A DNA stretch of 64,000 nucleotides from assembly GCA_948567375.1 (NCBI GenBank), contig OX419755.1, forward strand, positions 70,746,944 through 70,810,943, read 5' to 3'. Source of the DNA: Lunularia cruciata (lineage: Eukaryota > Streptophyta > Marchantiopsida > Lunulariales > Lunulariaceae). Position numbers and translations under genes: made by a program. The notes below the pieces were generated by a model that was not told the origin of the DNA, did not search any database, and worked only from the letters and a program-made list of their open reading frames with translations. Below are positions 12,101-24,700 of the stretch, in pieces. Positions within the stretch are counted from its first letter, which is position 1. Every line of letters starts with the position of its first letter.

Positions 12101-15078
12101 CTCAATATTTGAAACTTAGCTGGAGCCGTAGAAACCCAAGATTACAAAATTGGAAGCGGCAGTTCCTTGAAATTTCATGTCGTGTTTAACCGATGTTTAA
12201 ACAATTGTTGTCTCACATCGATCTACTTTGTGTGAATGGTCATCAAAGGAACACAACGTTGTCCTAGCTTGTTAAGCATCTTTTCTGCGAATGATTTGCA
12301 GGGAAAACAAGACTTGGTCATTGCATGCTACAAGTAACGCAGGAGAAGTCGATGGTCCAGAAGCTGAAGGACAAGTTCATGCCTAGGACTCAAGGCATTG
12401 ACATTCATGTTCTGAGGAACGACAGGGCCATGCAGGTCTCCATTTGGGACCTTGCTGGACAAGATATCTTTCGAGCTCTCCAGGAGTACTTGTTTCCCAA
12501 ACTCAACAGAGCTTGCGTCTTTTTGTTCGTGTTTTCGATGTTCGATCGCAAGCAGAAGTCTGTGAAGCCTCAGCTGGAGGAGGCTTTTCGACAGGAATTT
12601 CTGTCCTGGTTGAGATTCATAACTTCCAACTCTGAGGTCACGGGGCTCAATTTACCTCGGGTCGTGGTGGTCCTCACTCACAAAGACAAGGTGAGGGGAG
12701 TCGAGCCTAAGTGGGCAGAGCGAATTCTATTCAAACTGCGGAAAGATTTCGAAGATGTCGTCCACATCTCTCCAATCCTGTTCTACATCAATGGGCGTAG
12801 GAAAGAAGACGCCCAGCCTATCGTTGATCATGTGTATAGGAGTTTTCAGGAGCTTTTCAAGGAAAAGCTTTTCAGAGTACCTGACGCTTGCTGTCAAATG
12901 AGTAATTTTCTGGTAAGTTGGGCATCAATCAACAAAACTCAACCTATAGTTACCTTTCCTAAATTCGCCTCTCTTTGTGAAGACGCCCATTCTGACTTGA
13001 GGAACCTTCGCCACTATCTACAAGAGGAGGAAAGAGAGAAGGTACTGCGAGCTGTGGCGTGCTATCTCCACGACGTCGGGACGATCATCCATTTCCGCAA
13101 GAGCAATCTCATGGTAGCCAACCCAAATTGGCTAACGAATGTCTTCCTGGGCCGCTTGATAAGCATTGGCCAAAACTTTGAGCAGCCCCCTGGGAGGCGA
13201 ATTGCAAGCTCTAAGCATGGATTTTTGGTTAGGGAGGACTTTGAAAAGCTCTTGCGGGAAGAGTTTCTGAATCCATTGGAGAAAGAAGGATATACTGGGT
13301 TAGACTTGCAGACTTTGCAGGATTTGATGGAGAATTTGGATCTTTGTTACGAGGTGACAAAAGGCGAAGACAGTTCGTTCTTTGTACCGACTATCTTCAA
13401 GATCCAAGGTCAGCATCAACTGCGGTGGCAACAAACGAAGCCGGTACAAGAAGTATCCTATCTCGGTCTTAGAGTGCGCTGCAAAGATCGACACCGGACA
13501 GCTTTGACCACAGCTTTCTTTTCAAGGTTTCAGGTATATATGTCTATATCTCCGAGTTGCCTCACATCACAACTGTGATCTTACAGCGTTTGAGAAGTAT
13601 AGACGCCAGGTCAACTTACTGCTACTTATCTGTTTATTGGGCTGTGTTAGGTCACCTTGAGGCGGACGCTGATGCATCGATTAGCACTGAGTGAGCAGCA
13701 GTTTACTTGCGAGTACAACTTGATTTCCTTACTGGTTGACGGTCATGACATTCTGGTGGAGAATGACGAAGAGGGAGACCATATGGATATTCTGGTAAGA
13801 TCAATCAAGTCACGTCAAAATTCATGGGAATTCGTCTCGAAGAAGATTGTGGAAGAGCTGCGGGACTTTTGTGCATCGCCTAGGGGTTCTCCTGGATTGG
13901 AGCTAGTGATAGACGTTCTGAGGACAGATTGCGCGAAGAATCTGACGTTGTGTGCTCACCGGCGAGAAGACCAGGCTGTGTCAAGAGCGGTATTGAAGGA
14001 GAGACTGAAAGTTTCTATCGAGAAGCCAGTAGATCTCTTGAGAGTGGGCGATCTATACGAGCATACTTGGCCTGCAATTCCTGATGCCGGACTGCCTGTA
14101 TCATCAGAATTGGCAGTTGACTTGTTGCCACCGCAGGATATTGTGGAGGTTCGAGAGTGGGTACAGAAGGAAATAAAGTCACTGAAGGAGCGGATGGTGA
14201 AGGTTCAAGAGGTGGTTGAAGAGATTACAGGTGTCTCAAAAAGTAAACCTCAACCAAAATTGGAGAGAAGCAAGACAGACCTGGGTGTAGGTTCTGACAG
14301 GAGTGGAAGCCTAAACCAGCCGGCAGTAGAGAAAAATGCGAAGAATTCTCCACTGACGACGCTTCATGAGCTACAATCGGAAATCAGAGAGATGAAATTG
14401 ATCCAGCAGACGCTCACAGAGACCCTGACGGCCATAGTTCTCGGCTTGGATAGTACGATCGGTGTATCAGATTATTATTTTCAGTCAGAAATGCCCAGGC
14501 GTCCGTTCTTCATTGCTGGGGATTTGAGTCACAGGATAAGTGGCCTCGTGCATACTGGAAAGTCCATGAAGTTACACTTCATGTGCGAGGAAAGGACTGC
14601 AAATCACATCGTACCAAATCAACCAGGGTTCCAGCTGATCGTCGATGGGGAGAATCAGGGGTGGTTGAGATTTATGTCAGTGAATGCTGTGAAAGTGATT
14701 TGGTACTTCCTGAAAGCGGGTATACAAGTAACCACTGTAGGTGGTGTGGTCCCCGAGCTGCAGACTGTAGAGGGCCCTTACATTCCACTAGCCATGATGT
14801 CTATGGCTGGTCTCTTAGACACTCTACAAGTTGACAACAAGACCATATCCGTAGATTCCGTACTCGACAGTTTTCAAGTCGATGAGAAGGGCAAGTCCTG
14901 TTCATGGAGATCCTTACGGGAGTTTCTTCTAAGGGAAACTAAAGATCAAATCTCAGAATATTTCCATGTATTTCCAGCAAGATATCACAGGGCCAAAGAT
15001 CCCAAGTCGGCACATGCCTGGCTTTGCGAGGAGTGCCTCATGAAAGGGATTGCAGAGAGAAGAGTCGAAAGGGTGTGA
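9136..15078 (+). CDS. LRR-Roc-COR (ROCO) protein, TORNADO1-like
   Basis: Complete three-exon gene: 9136-11212, 12302-13533, 13651-15078, about 1578 residues. The start is ATG 9136 in an ACCATGG context; the upstream in-frame GTG is not needed. The first 175 residues are low-complexity polar. Residues 180-680 hold ribonuclease-inhibitor-type leucine-rich repeats, for example LQRLNLSRNPIGDEEG. Then comes a Roc GTPase: P-loop GYPEAGKT at residues 688-695, switch-II DLAGQD at 742-747, and THKD as the G4 motif near 818. A COR domain follows (about 880-1110). The C-terminal third has a short coiled coil (about 1260-1350) and a globular end conserved in plant ROCO relatives. No kinase domain is present. 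The P-loop is split by intron 1 (phase 1). Arabidopsis TORNADO1/LOP1, which controls cell division and patterning, has the same order; orthology is not proven. Confidence 0.88.
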
Positions 15079-17446
15079 AGTGCCCTCAGGCTCTCGTCAA
15101 GCCTGAACCTTAATGCTGAGATGTGAATGGCCCAGCTCAAGCTACAGCCAGCGCCAACTACCTTCCACATGGTACGGGACTCATTAGAAGATCATTTTGG
15201 TTGGCAAGCCAGAGAAACTCCCACTGTTCAGATAGTCGGATAATTGTCCCTGGCAATGTCGGATCGCTTTGCAGTGTCACATCGGCAACAGAGAAGTGAG
15301 TGCAAGGAGCTTCTCTATTTGAAAACCGGCACAACTTTCCGAGAAACAGCAACTGCAACTGTGGTCTGCAAGGAGGGTCCGCACTAAACACTGCAAGGAG
15401 AATTGCCTTCCGGGGTGTGCGTTTCTGCATCGAAGTACTTCTTCAGAACTTGCATTGCCAGCGAATGAGGAGTATGTACCAACCACACTCATTGTGAACG
15501 GCTGTTGTACTCTTTCAACACCTACGAATCATCACGTTAAATCAAACACACTCATTGTCTGTAGGGTGATGTGGATCTCAAGCTTTCAAGCTCTAAGAAC
15601 CATTACTGTGTTGTATCTCGAAATCCAGACAAGCGGACGTCTTCCAAGCCTGGCTTAAGTAAGTTTATTAGGAGCTCCAACTCTAGACTGAGTAATCAAC
15701 GACAGACTTCAAGTAGGATGACGAGCTCTTGGAGAGTAACTGGCTATTGAAGAGTAAGTCGTACGTTTGAATTCCAGTGCGTCAGTGCTAGTGGTACGTT
15801 TCATGGAATAGAACGTCTTCAATAGTCCCTAAGCTGTAGTGTCCTCACTTCTGCAGCCTGCACAGGCCGAGCTCAACGAAATGGAGTATTCCAACTCGTG
15901 GGGACATCGCATGTATTTACCACCCTTCATTGATATCACCAGAAACCCAAGTAGAGATCTTGATGCATGAACTTATCCGAATTGGGATTTCAAATAGTGA
16001 ACTTCATAAAGTTCTCCCGTTTACGCAGATGGTTGTCTTTCTGTATGTTGTATGTGAAAGGACAACAATTCCGGGTGGGCAACCGTAACAATACAATACA
16101 AAACTCGCTTAAGCCAGTGGATTTTAATATCGGGAAATACGAGAGCACCTGCCGGACCGTCCAAGGTTGTCCATGAAAGGCGAAGAGTGTGTTGGACATG
16201 GAATGGAATCTAGGAGGAAAGACACCCAAGACCTATTGGCATGCGTGTCCAAGTGCAGATCCTTTCACCCATTCTCTAGTTCATGCTCTACGATGAACGT
16301 ATTGCCGTCAACTATAGGACCCGGCGACATCTACTGTTGTGAAAAGGACCTAAGTTACCCATCTAGTCCACGTTTCATGCTACAACCGTGGCTTCGAAGA
16401 CAGAGCCCACATTCTCAAGAGCGAGTTAACGATGCGCTCGAAACGAAACCAGAGCAGTAATCAGTTTTGAAGAGAGAACATTGATACGTGAAACTAATTT
16501 ACATGTTTTGATACGAATAACGAAATTGGTTTTCAGGCCCAAGATCTTCCAAAGGTTTCTCTCCACTAAGGGTTCTAGAAAAGTTTCAACTGAACACCAA
16601 GGGTAGAGTAATATGGAGCTAGCACAGTTCATGTCGATGTGAAGTTACTGGTCGAAATCAGACATTATGCATACTTCTTGGTAATCAAGCTGATCACGTC
16701 GGTAGAGTACACAACTCATTCGAACCATTAAATGGATTATATGGTCTTACAACGAAATAAATTAGACAGCGGATGAAGGTTTCATTATGATCTGATGCTG
16801 ATTACAAACATAACCCTATAATGAATCGGCGATGTTTTGAATCAATTGATTTCTGTTCGAATCGAACGTGGAAACACTTCAGGAAATTCTGAAAAAGAAA
16901 ACTATGCGCCGGATTCGCCCCGCCGGCCGGCCAGTCTCGCGGTCCTACATGGAGATGCGCGACAAACAAGAGGGGCTGAGGTCGAGCAGAGCCGCCGCGC
17001 TGGCCGCGTTGTCCAGGCTCTCTCCGGACGTATCGCCTGCCAAATCAGCCTTGACGGCAGCCACTTGTGACTCACTGAACGGACATACGTTACCTTTCAA
17101 ATTTGGGCCTCCCTTACTATATAGCACAGTAGTAGTGGCAATCAGTAGCCGTCACCTCCGATGTTCATTCAAACGATCTCTTGCATATCAGATTCTTCGG
17201 GACCGAATTAATGTCGATAGTAACGGACAACAACGTATAGATTTGCATGGGGTGTAGCTCATTCGTAGTGAAATTTTCGATGGTAACGAAGGTGGAAGTG
17301 GGTGCACAGAGAGAGAGACTGTCGTCGCGTTGTGTTCCCTTGGTGGGCGTGATGTAATGAAGGCGTGAGAAGGCAGGCGAGGGATTCTTGCGAACCTCGA
17401 AGGTGGAGGCTGCTAGACTGGTGATAGGTAACTAAGCTCCAGCACG
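15079..17446. other. Intergenic region before the choline transporter-like gene
   Basis: It holds the ROCO 3' end and the upstream region of the next gene. A GC-rich island at about 16905-17060 carries open frames on both strands (for example 16868-17257 plus, 16945-17127 minus). None is recognised. A short GA run at about 17309-17316 precedes the next gene. Confidence 0.3.
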
Positions 17447-19600
17447 ATGGTCGGCACTTTTGTAAGTGCTAATGTTCAATGGGTGTCAAGTAATAGAATA
17501 ATTGCATTCAGAACTGTTCGTTACGGTAGCAATCAAATCAGCTGAAGCTTGAGCTGGTAAATGCTGATGGATGAATTCGCAGGCGGTTCAGGATCCTGAG
17601 GCCGGAGGAGGAGGGAAATTATTCAACGAGGGAGATGACAGGAAATGGAGAGATTTATGGGCTGCCGCTGTATATATTTTGCATTTGATCGCTGTCGGGG
17701 CTCTTTCTCTGTGGTTCGGAATCTCGGCCGTGCTGGACGTCAAGAACGATCGAGATGCGTCGCTTTACAACATTCGACGCTGGGCGCCTCAGCTCGGAGC
17801 AGTGATTCTGTTCGCAGCAGTCTTTTCGTTTCTCTGGCTCGCGCTCGTTAAGTTCTTTCCCGTGGGCATGATCAAGTTTGCCCTGTGGGCTGGAGTCTTT
17901 GTCAACCTGGTCCTCGGTATCCTTGTTCTGGCCTCCAGAACGCGCAACAGCGTTGCTGTCGGCGTCATCTTTCTCATGTTCGCCGGCCTCCAAGCTCTCT
18001 ATAGTTATCTGGTTCGTCCCCGGTGAGTCTTCTCTCCCTCTCTCTCTCTCTCCATTTTACTCGAACTTCGAATCTGTCGATCAGAGCTCACTTCTGACGA
18101 AATGACAGTGTGATTGAATCTCATATGTTGATTTGATCGTCGGCTTCTCTATGCGTATGGAGTCCGTCCCCCGTGAGTTCCTTTCTATCTCTCTATCCGT
18201 GTACACATTTCGAAAGTTTCAGAGAAACTAAAAGCATGCTCCAATTTGAGCTTGAAAATATAGTGTGACTGATTGAGTCTCATGTATGTCGATTTGATTG
18301 CGTGCAGAGTTCCATTCGCAGCAGCCTTGATCAGGAAGGTGATCATCGTCACGGGCACGTACCCGGCCTGTTATTTAGTGTCGTACTTGGGCGTTGCGGT
18401 GTCCGTGCTGTGGATCTCGTTGTGGAGTTTCGGAGCATCAGGAGCGATTGCTACGTCGGCATCTGCGGTATGGATCGTGTTTGGCTTGTTGGTGAGCTTG
18501 TTCTGGACCATGGAGGTGATAAGGAATACTGTGCATGTCACGGTGGCTGGAACAGTGGGCACGTACTATTTCCAGCAACAGAACATGCCGCGGAACCCCA
18601 CTATTCATGCTCTTCTCCGTTCCGTTACCACTTCCTTCGGTAGTATCTGCCTGGGCTCTCTCGTCGTCGGCATTCTCGAGGCCATCCGAATGATGGTAAG
18701 TTCTTATGAAATTGACTGATTGGTTGTATGTATCGATTCTATACACTCACTTTATGAATTGGTGCAGCTACAATACCTTGACTGCAGCAGGACTGCTCTT
18801 GTAACTGACTCAAACTGTTGATCAACAACAGATCCGAGGATTGAGGGGCCAGTGCAACGAGTTTGTTCTCTGCTGTATATCGTGCCTTCTGGGCTGCATA
18901 GAAAGAGTGATTCGGTACTTCAACAAGTGGGCCTATATCCAGGTGAGTAGTGAGGGAATGGTCAAACCATCTCAGATTTCTCTAAAAGTAGTAGTAGTCT
19001 TGAATTATAGGAGTGAGAGGGTCTTTTGAGAAACTTTAGTGTGGAGGAAAGGGAGACTGAAAGAACGTGTTGTTCTGTTGTTGTTGTTGCTGCTGCTGCA
19101 GGTCTCACTCTACGGGAAACCATTTGTAAGGGCGGCAAAGGACACTTGGAATCTGTTTAAAGCTCAGGGAGTCGATGTGCTGATTAACGATGATTTGACA
19201 GGCACTGTTCTCTTTATTGGCTGCATGATTGGTGGCGTACTTAGTGCGCTTCTCGGCGGATTTTGGACTTTCTTCGACATCACGACTTCCGAGAAGAACA
19301 TGACTGTATCTGTGATCGCTCTCTCATTTTTCATCGGGTACTTCATTGTATGTATCTATCCATCTATCACAGAAACCAAACCTTTTTATTGTGCAATGGT
19401 CTCAGATTTTTTTCTGATGTTCTAATGAGCGGACGTGGTTGATGGTTTCGCAGACGAACATGACAATGGCAGTTGTCAATAGTGGAGTGGCCTCCTACTA
19501 CGTGTGTTTTGCAGAGAACCCTGATGCTTTAAGGCGAAATGACCCCGAGTTCTACTTCGTGATGTACTCTCGCCAAGACCATCTCCGAGCGTCAAAGTGA
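17447..19600 (+). CDS. Choline transporter-like (CTL/SLC44, PNS1-type) membrane protein
   Basis: Six exons: 17447-17461, 17583-18022, 18308-18695, 18832-18942, 19102-19347, 19454-19600, giving about 448 residues with consistent phases. It is an integral membrane protein with about ten hydrophobic segments. Loop and end motifs are typical of the family: FGSICLGSLVVGILEAIR, CLLGCIERVIRYFNKWAYIQ, the VSLYGKPF block, and a C-terminal segment with VCFAENPD. In animals SLC44 proteins move choline and ethanolamine; in plants CTL1-type proteins act in trans-Golgi/plasma-membrane trafficking and choline homeostasis. The first exon is only 15 bases (ATG 17447, codons MVGTF) followed by a strong gtaagt donor. 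The alternative is to start at ATG 17571, which reads through the acceptor. A CT microsatellite lies in intron 2 (about 18030-18052). Confidence 0.88.
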
Positions 19601-21741
19601 TTTCTACAGTTTTGATCGTTACTCCACAATTTAATGTCTCTTTCTCTCTGGACTTCTCACTCAAGTCCCTGGTTCTGCAATTGGCGTCGGCGCTAACCAC
19701 CTCTTATAACACTAACGAATGAGTTCTGAACTTGAGCTGAGATCAGCGCTGGAAGATTTGCAGAGAGAAACTACCCACTTGCATGTAAACACTCATTACC
19801 ACGCGAAGTAAAGTGTATCATACCCAGACTACTGTAAGTTTCCTGTTGTTGACCTGGACTCAACCTGAAGAGTAGCTTATCTTCAACGTTTTGGACATCT
19901 CCTCTGGGTGCTTGCGGCAAACCAGCTGCCATTCATTGTAATTTTGGTTTTGAAGGGCGTGGGTCACAATTTTGTATCAATTGATATCTGTTGTGGCATT
20001 CCCCTGTTCAAGTATGGAGCTCTAAACTTGGTAAGATAGCCCAATATCTTTCTCAGGGAAACTAGAAGCAGGATATAGTTCCTCTATGAGAAAGATAAGG
20101 TAGATTGCAATGCTCATACTACATTCAGCTTTCCCTTTCACTAACTCTTATCCCGAATGCAACGACTACAGTTTGTGGAGAAAAGCAAGTAAACGCTAGC
20201 TATTTCGTTCTTCGCTGTGCCTGTTAAAAATTTGGACACACGCACTTTTTCTTCTGCCAAATATAAATCAATATTCTCACAATGGATTGATGGCTTGCTG
20301 GCCACAAGCCTCAAGTGTGTCCAGCTTAGCTTTCCTAGAATTCTAACAATTCAGTGACTTCACAGATCGACACTGTCATCATTTAAAACTTGTCCTTCTC
20401 CAGTCATGACGATTTGCCACCAAGGATGTAGAGTGAGACATTTATTTGCAAAGCAGTCCTGACCTTGACAATGTTGAAAATCCCTGCAAGTAAATCTTCC
20501 CAAATCTTTCTACTATTGGATTCGTCTTCTCACAAATTGCACAATCCTGGTAAGTTAAGCACAATTACATATTGAGCCGGCGATAGATAAACACGCTTGA
20601 TTTTCCCTTCTGCCCTGAGCTGCAACAGTGGACTTTCTGGGTTCTTTGATCAGCTCTGGCTTGTTATACATCGCCTTCAGGCACAATGTCTCCGCCTGGC
20701 TTGCCTGACCTAGTGGGCATCAAACGACTTGAAAGAACCCTGACAAGAAGCAACACATACATTCACGCTGATGAGATTGGTGTCACAACCAGGAAGACCA
20801 TCAAGTCCCGAAGACATGTCATTTCTCAACCGGACAATGTGCAGGATTTGGTCCCCTTTCTAATCATGGTGAAGGGATTTGAGCAGAGTTCATCACTCTG
20901 CGAATTTCAGTTGTGGTATAGATTTCAGACCAGGTATTCAGCTCTTCCAACCTGCTCATCGACCAAGTAAATCGAGGCGAGGGGATTTTGAGTACAAGAT
21001 TTAAACTCTGCCTGGCGCATCGGCGTGTTCGCTAAGAAGCCTAGAAGAAACAAACGGACTTGCCTGTCTAACATCAATGAAGGTTGTAGCCTGATAGATC
21101 ATGTCCATACCTTGCTTTACGACAAGAAAATTGGGAGTGTTTTGGTTCCACGCAGCCTATATCGTGTCTCAACCAAAGTGGTCCCTCCCAAGTATGACTT
21201 CTTGCCCAAAACCTCAATGATTGGCACCAATTCTCATTGCAGCCAAATCGGCAAAATATTTCACTAGCAGCAGGCAAATCTGCACTTCATTGTGGACCTG
21301 AATGAACCTGACACGGGATCAAGCCCTAACACAAGTAGGGATATAACTGATTTAGATTAAGAAGGTGATGGCCGCATGGCTAATATGGCCCGTTTCAGTA
21401 TTAACAAGGGGTTGATTTACGCTTCGCAAGAGCTAAGAACGTCGAATTTTAATTTGACATCACCGGCCATGTTTTGAGGAAGCAGTTGTAACGGCCACTG
21501 ATTTAGAAGGGGTCTCACCGGAACATCTTTACGATATCAACGTGGATGCTACTGCAAGATTTCTCCAATTCAAACACTCAATATGCAAAGTTGACACATG
21601 TGAAATAGCGGGAGAGCAAATAAGTTATTACAACAAATAGCGTTCCAATAGTATACACCGAAGTCATGGTGACTCCTAAACTCCTGGTTGTAATGATAGA
21701 CAACTGACCGTGGCATCAGATGTGGTAGGAGAGTCTCTTGC
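19601..21741. other. Intergenic region with unrecognised plus-strand ORFs
   Basis: Two open stretches, 20686-20970 (starts MSPPGLPDLVGIKRLERT) and 21025-21267, lie on the plus strand 5' of the gene interleaved with the vasohibin gene. I do not recognise either product and could not join them to those exons with confident splice sites. They may be upstream exons, an old mobile-element relic, or noise. The rest shows no clear structure. Confidence 0.3.
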
Positions 21742-24700
21742 TCAGCTTCGCTGCTGCTTTCCTTTCCAACGTGTGCCCGTAGTAGCCTGTTGTAGTTCTT
21801 TTCCCTTGTGCATATGTCTCTTACCAACTTGCTGCTCCTTGCTGGTCAAATCTTCGCTGGAGGTACCTACATTGAATGAGACTCGGGTAGTTCTTTTGAG
21901 TTGAGATGATGACGATAAGGAACTACGGCTTAAAGGAAGGGGAAGGTTCCTGTAGTTGAAGAGTTTTGGGGTGATGAACTGCGCAGATTGTCTGATAAGC
22001 AATGATGTTTTGCTTTGCAATAAGCGGGATTTCATCAACGACTTTGTAGCAGCTAAACTTGCACCTCGCTTCCTGTCTTTGCTGGCCTTTGCTTCAGCAT
22101 AATGGGATGTGATAGACAAATCCTCCGCATGTTTGTGCACATCAGATGTGGACACCACCTGTTCAGATTCTGCAAATGCCTTCATGGTTGTAGCATGAGT
22201 CTTCACCTTCTTCTTTTTCTTAATTACATCCTTCACGAGTGGCTTGGTGTCAAGAGCTGCCTTACGAACCAGACTCTTTCTTTTGGGATCTCCACCTTTC
22301 CCTGCTAGCAACCATCTGCAAATTCATCACCGTAACTAGGTCAATAGTTGCCCTACATAAGTGCGATTGGTCCAGCTTCCATCTTCGTTATCAGCTGACA
22401 TCGAGTCCTGCCTCGAGACACTATGATGTGCAACCAATTACCACACTCTTAGGGAAAAACACCGAGTCTACGTAGAGATATGTTACAAACGCCCTTTTTA
22501 AGTTCACCAATGAAACTCTCTGCTCGTCATTTCCGCTCTCACCTGTAGAGACAGTCACTTGTGCAAATGGGCTAGACAACAGGAAGGAGAAGCACAAGGA
22601 GAAGTCATCATCCAACTCAGCTTGGACAATTGACATGCAAAGGCAATGCATATCAATAAACATTGTCAGAACCTAGATGACAGTCTTCTAGTTCATGTAG
22701 CCTAACAAATGAAACAAGCTACGCAAGTAGCTTGCTTCATTTGTTGTTGCAATGCCACCTTAGAAAGAGAAACTGTGCGCCCCTAGGCTGGCTTCATTTC
22801 CTTACAGTTTGAGAAGAAGGAAGCCATTTAACTTAGGTGTGAGAACAGACACTGAAATATTGACACGTTCAGCATATACGAACCAGAAAAGGCAAGGTAA
22901 GTTAAATAGGATCGAAATCAAGGAGCATCCACAACGTGAACTTGGCTGTCGTTGGCGGCTCCGATACTGTTTACTTATCAGGGTGGCATGCATTTCTTTG
23001 TTGACGCAAGTATTCTAAACATCAACTTACACGTAGAAACTATTACCAGAAGTTCGGGTGTTTGAGTTTCGGCTGTAGAGAACGATATGATGCTCACTGT
23101 CACTCGAGTACTAGCTTCGCCAGATAGGAGACTAAATTTTATCATTACCTCCAACTTGAATTACGGCCAGGTAATTTTCTAATAGGCGCATATAATCGAA
23201 CGTGTTCACATCTGACACAATGGAGGTTAAGATCCAGGCATTTAGGTCGGACATTCTTCCTCTGATATTGCTGACATCTGATTCAGATTCAGATTCAGGG
23301 ATGGGCAGTCCTTGCTTGCTACCAAGACTTGACGTGTTGTGTACTAAGACCTGACTTACTATACTGAAGGTCTCTACCAATATTGGTTGATCGTTTAAAG
23401 ACGTGAGATACCACTCTAGACGATTTTCTACGAAAAACTGAATCCCACAGACTTCCAATCACTTGGATTTTTATCACTCAAATCTTTGGTGAACGATTTT
23501 ACACTGTTCCATTTCCATCCCATGGCGTATGGCTCTTTGGGATTTCCGTACTGCATATGACATTTATTCCTTCATTCTGTTCCAGTAAGCCTTGACAAGT
23601 GGCAGACCTTGAGGATGTGCCACCCAGTAGAAGGAGTTCGAGGAGGCTATGATCACGAGTTTGACATTACAGATCCTTCAGATGCGGATTTAAGCAAAAC
23701 TAAACTCTTACGCACCCCAAATTCAAAGACGCAGGACGAAGACGAGTAAGTATTTCCGCGTGTGTATTCTCATCTACTTATATCAAACTTTAGTCCTCTT
23801 TTCTTAAGTAGATTAACGAATTCGATTAAACTTATCTGTGCTGTTACCTTAGTGCGAAATTTCAAGGTGGTGCACGCCTTGATAAGACATTCATCCAGAC
23901 AGGTTCCGGTAAGATTGCTTCTACATTGAGAGCAAAAAGAGGTGCCGATTACACCAGAGGACTACATACAACTCCTGACCCACGAGTAAAAGGTCACACA
24001 CTCAGACGTTGTATTACAGGGACAACTGGATAATAACTTCCGCAAGATAGGAATCTATCACCGAATTGGCCGTGGTTCATCATTGAGACAAATAAATTAG
24101 AGCTTTGAAAGATAAGAAGACTTACAGATCCCAAAGCCTGCTTTTCTTCAACATATGATTCTCCATCGCCTCGCAGCACTACAAAGTTACAGGACACCGA
24201 TAGTATTGTTAACGTGCGACAAGGATAACTTTGATATATCCGATACATATACCAATTAACTCATGATGCATTCAAGCGAAAACATTAATTTGCGTCTTGA
24301 ACTGGTTAGGAGTAGCTGAGCTTGCCCGTAGGTAAGCACTTGGCTTGATAATCAGCTCAACTCTTGTCAAATGGTCGAGATATAACTCAAGCTGAGCCTC
24401 GTAGCTCACTTTCACATAAAACTGGAGAGGGAAATGTATTTAAATGTATAGTAAGGAGCTATACCTGCTCCCACGACTGTACACCAGGGCTAAGAGAAAA
24501 GTGCCGCCAGCAAACATAATTGGTCGACTGGACTTTGTGTTCAACCTGAAGTTTGGTACACCTTGTAAGATTTCTCTTAGCTTATCACTAAGCCAACTGC
24601 TGCAAACATGGTTTGAATTTTTGTCCCACAAAACAAGCAGTGAGCATGGGTTCACATAACTACAGGATCTGTTGACATGACAAAAGCCCTGTTACAGGAA

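Noticed and set aside
16868-17257. Open frame of 129 codons in a GC-rich island
   Set aside because: A minus-strand ORF overlaps it, there is no recognisable motif, and it begins at a non-ATG codon; GC-richness alone lengthens ORFs.
17246-17275. tRNA-like D-arm text (GGGTGTAGCTCATTCGTAG)
   Set aside because: No T-arm GTTCGAAT-type motif or acceptor pairing follows, so it is not a tRNA gene.
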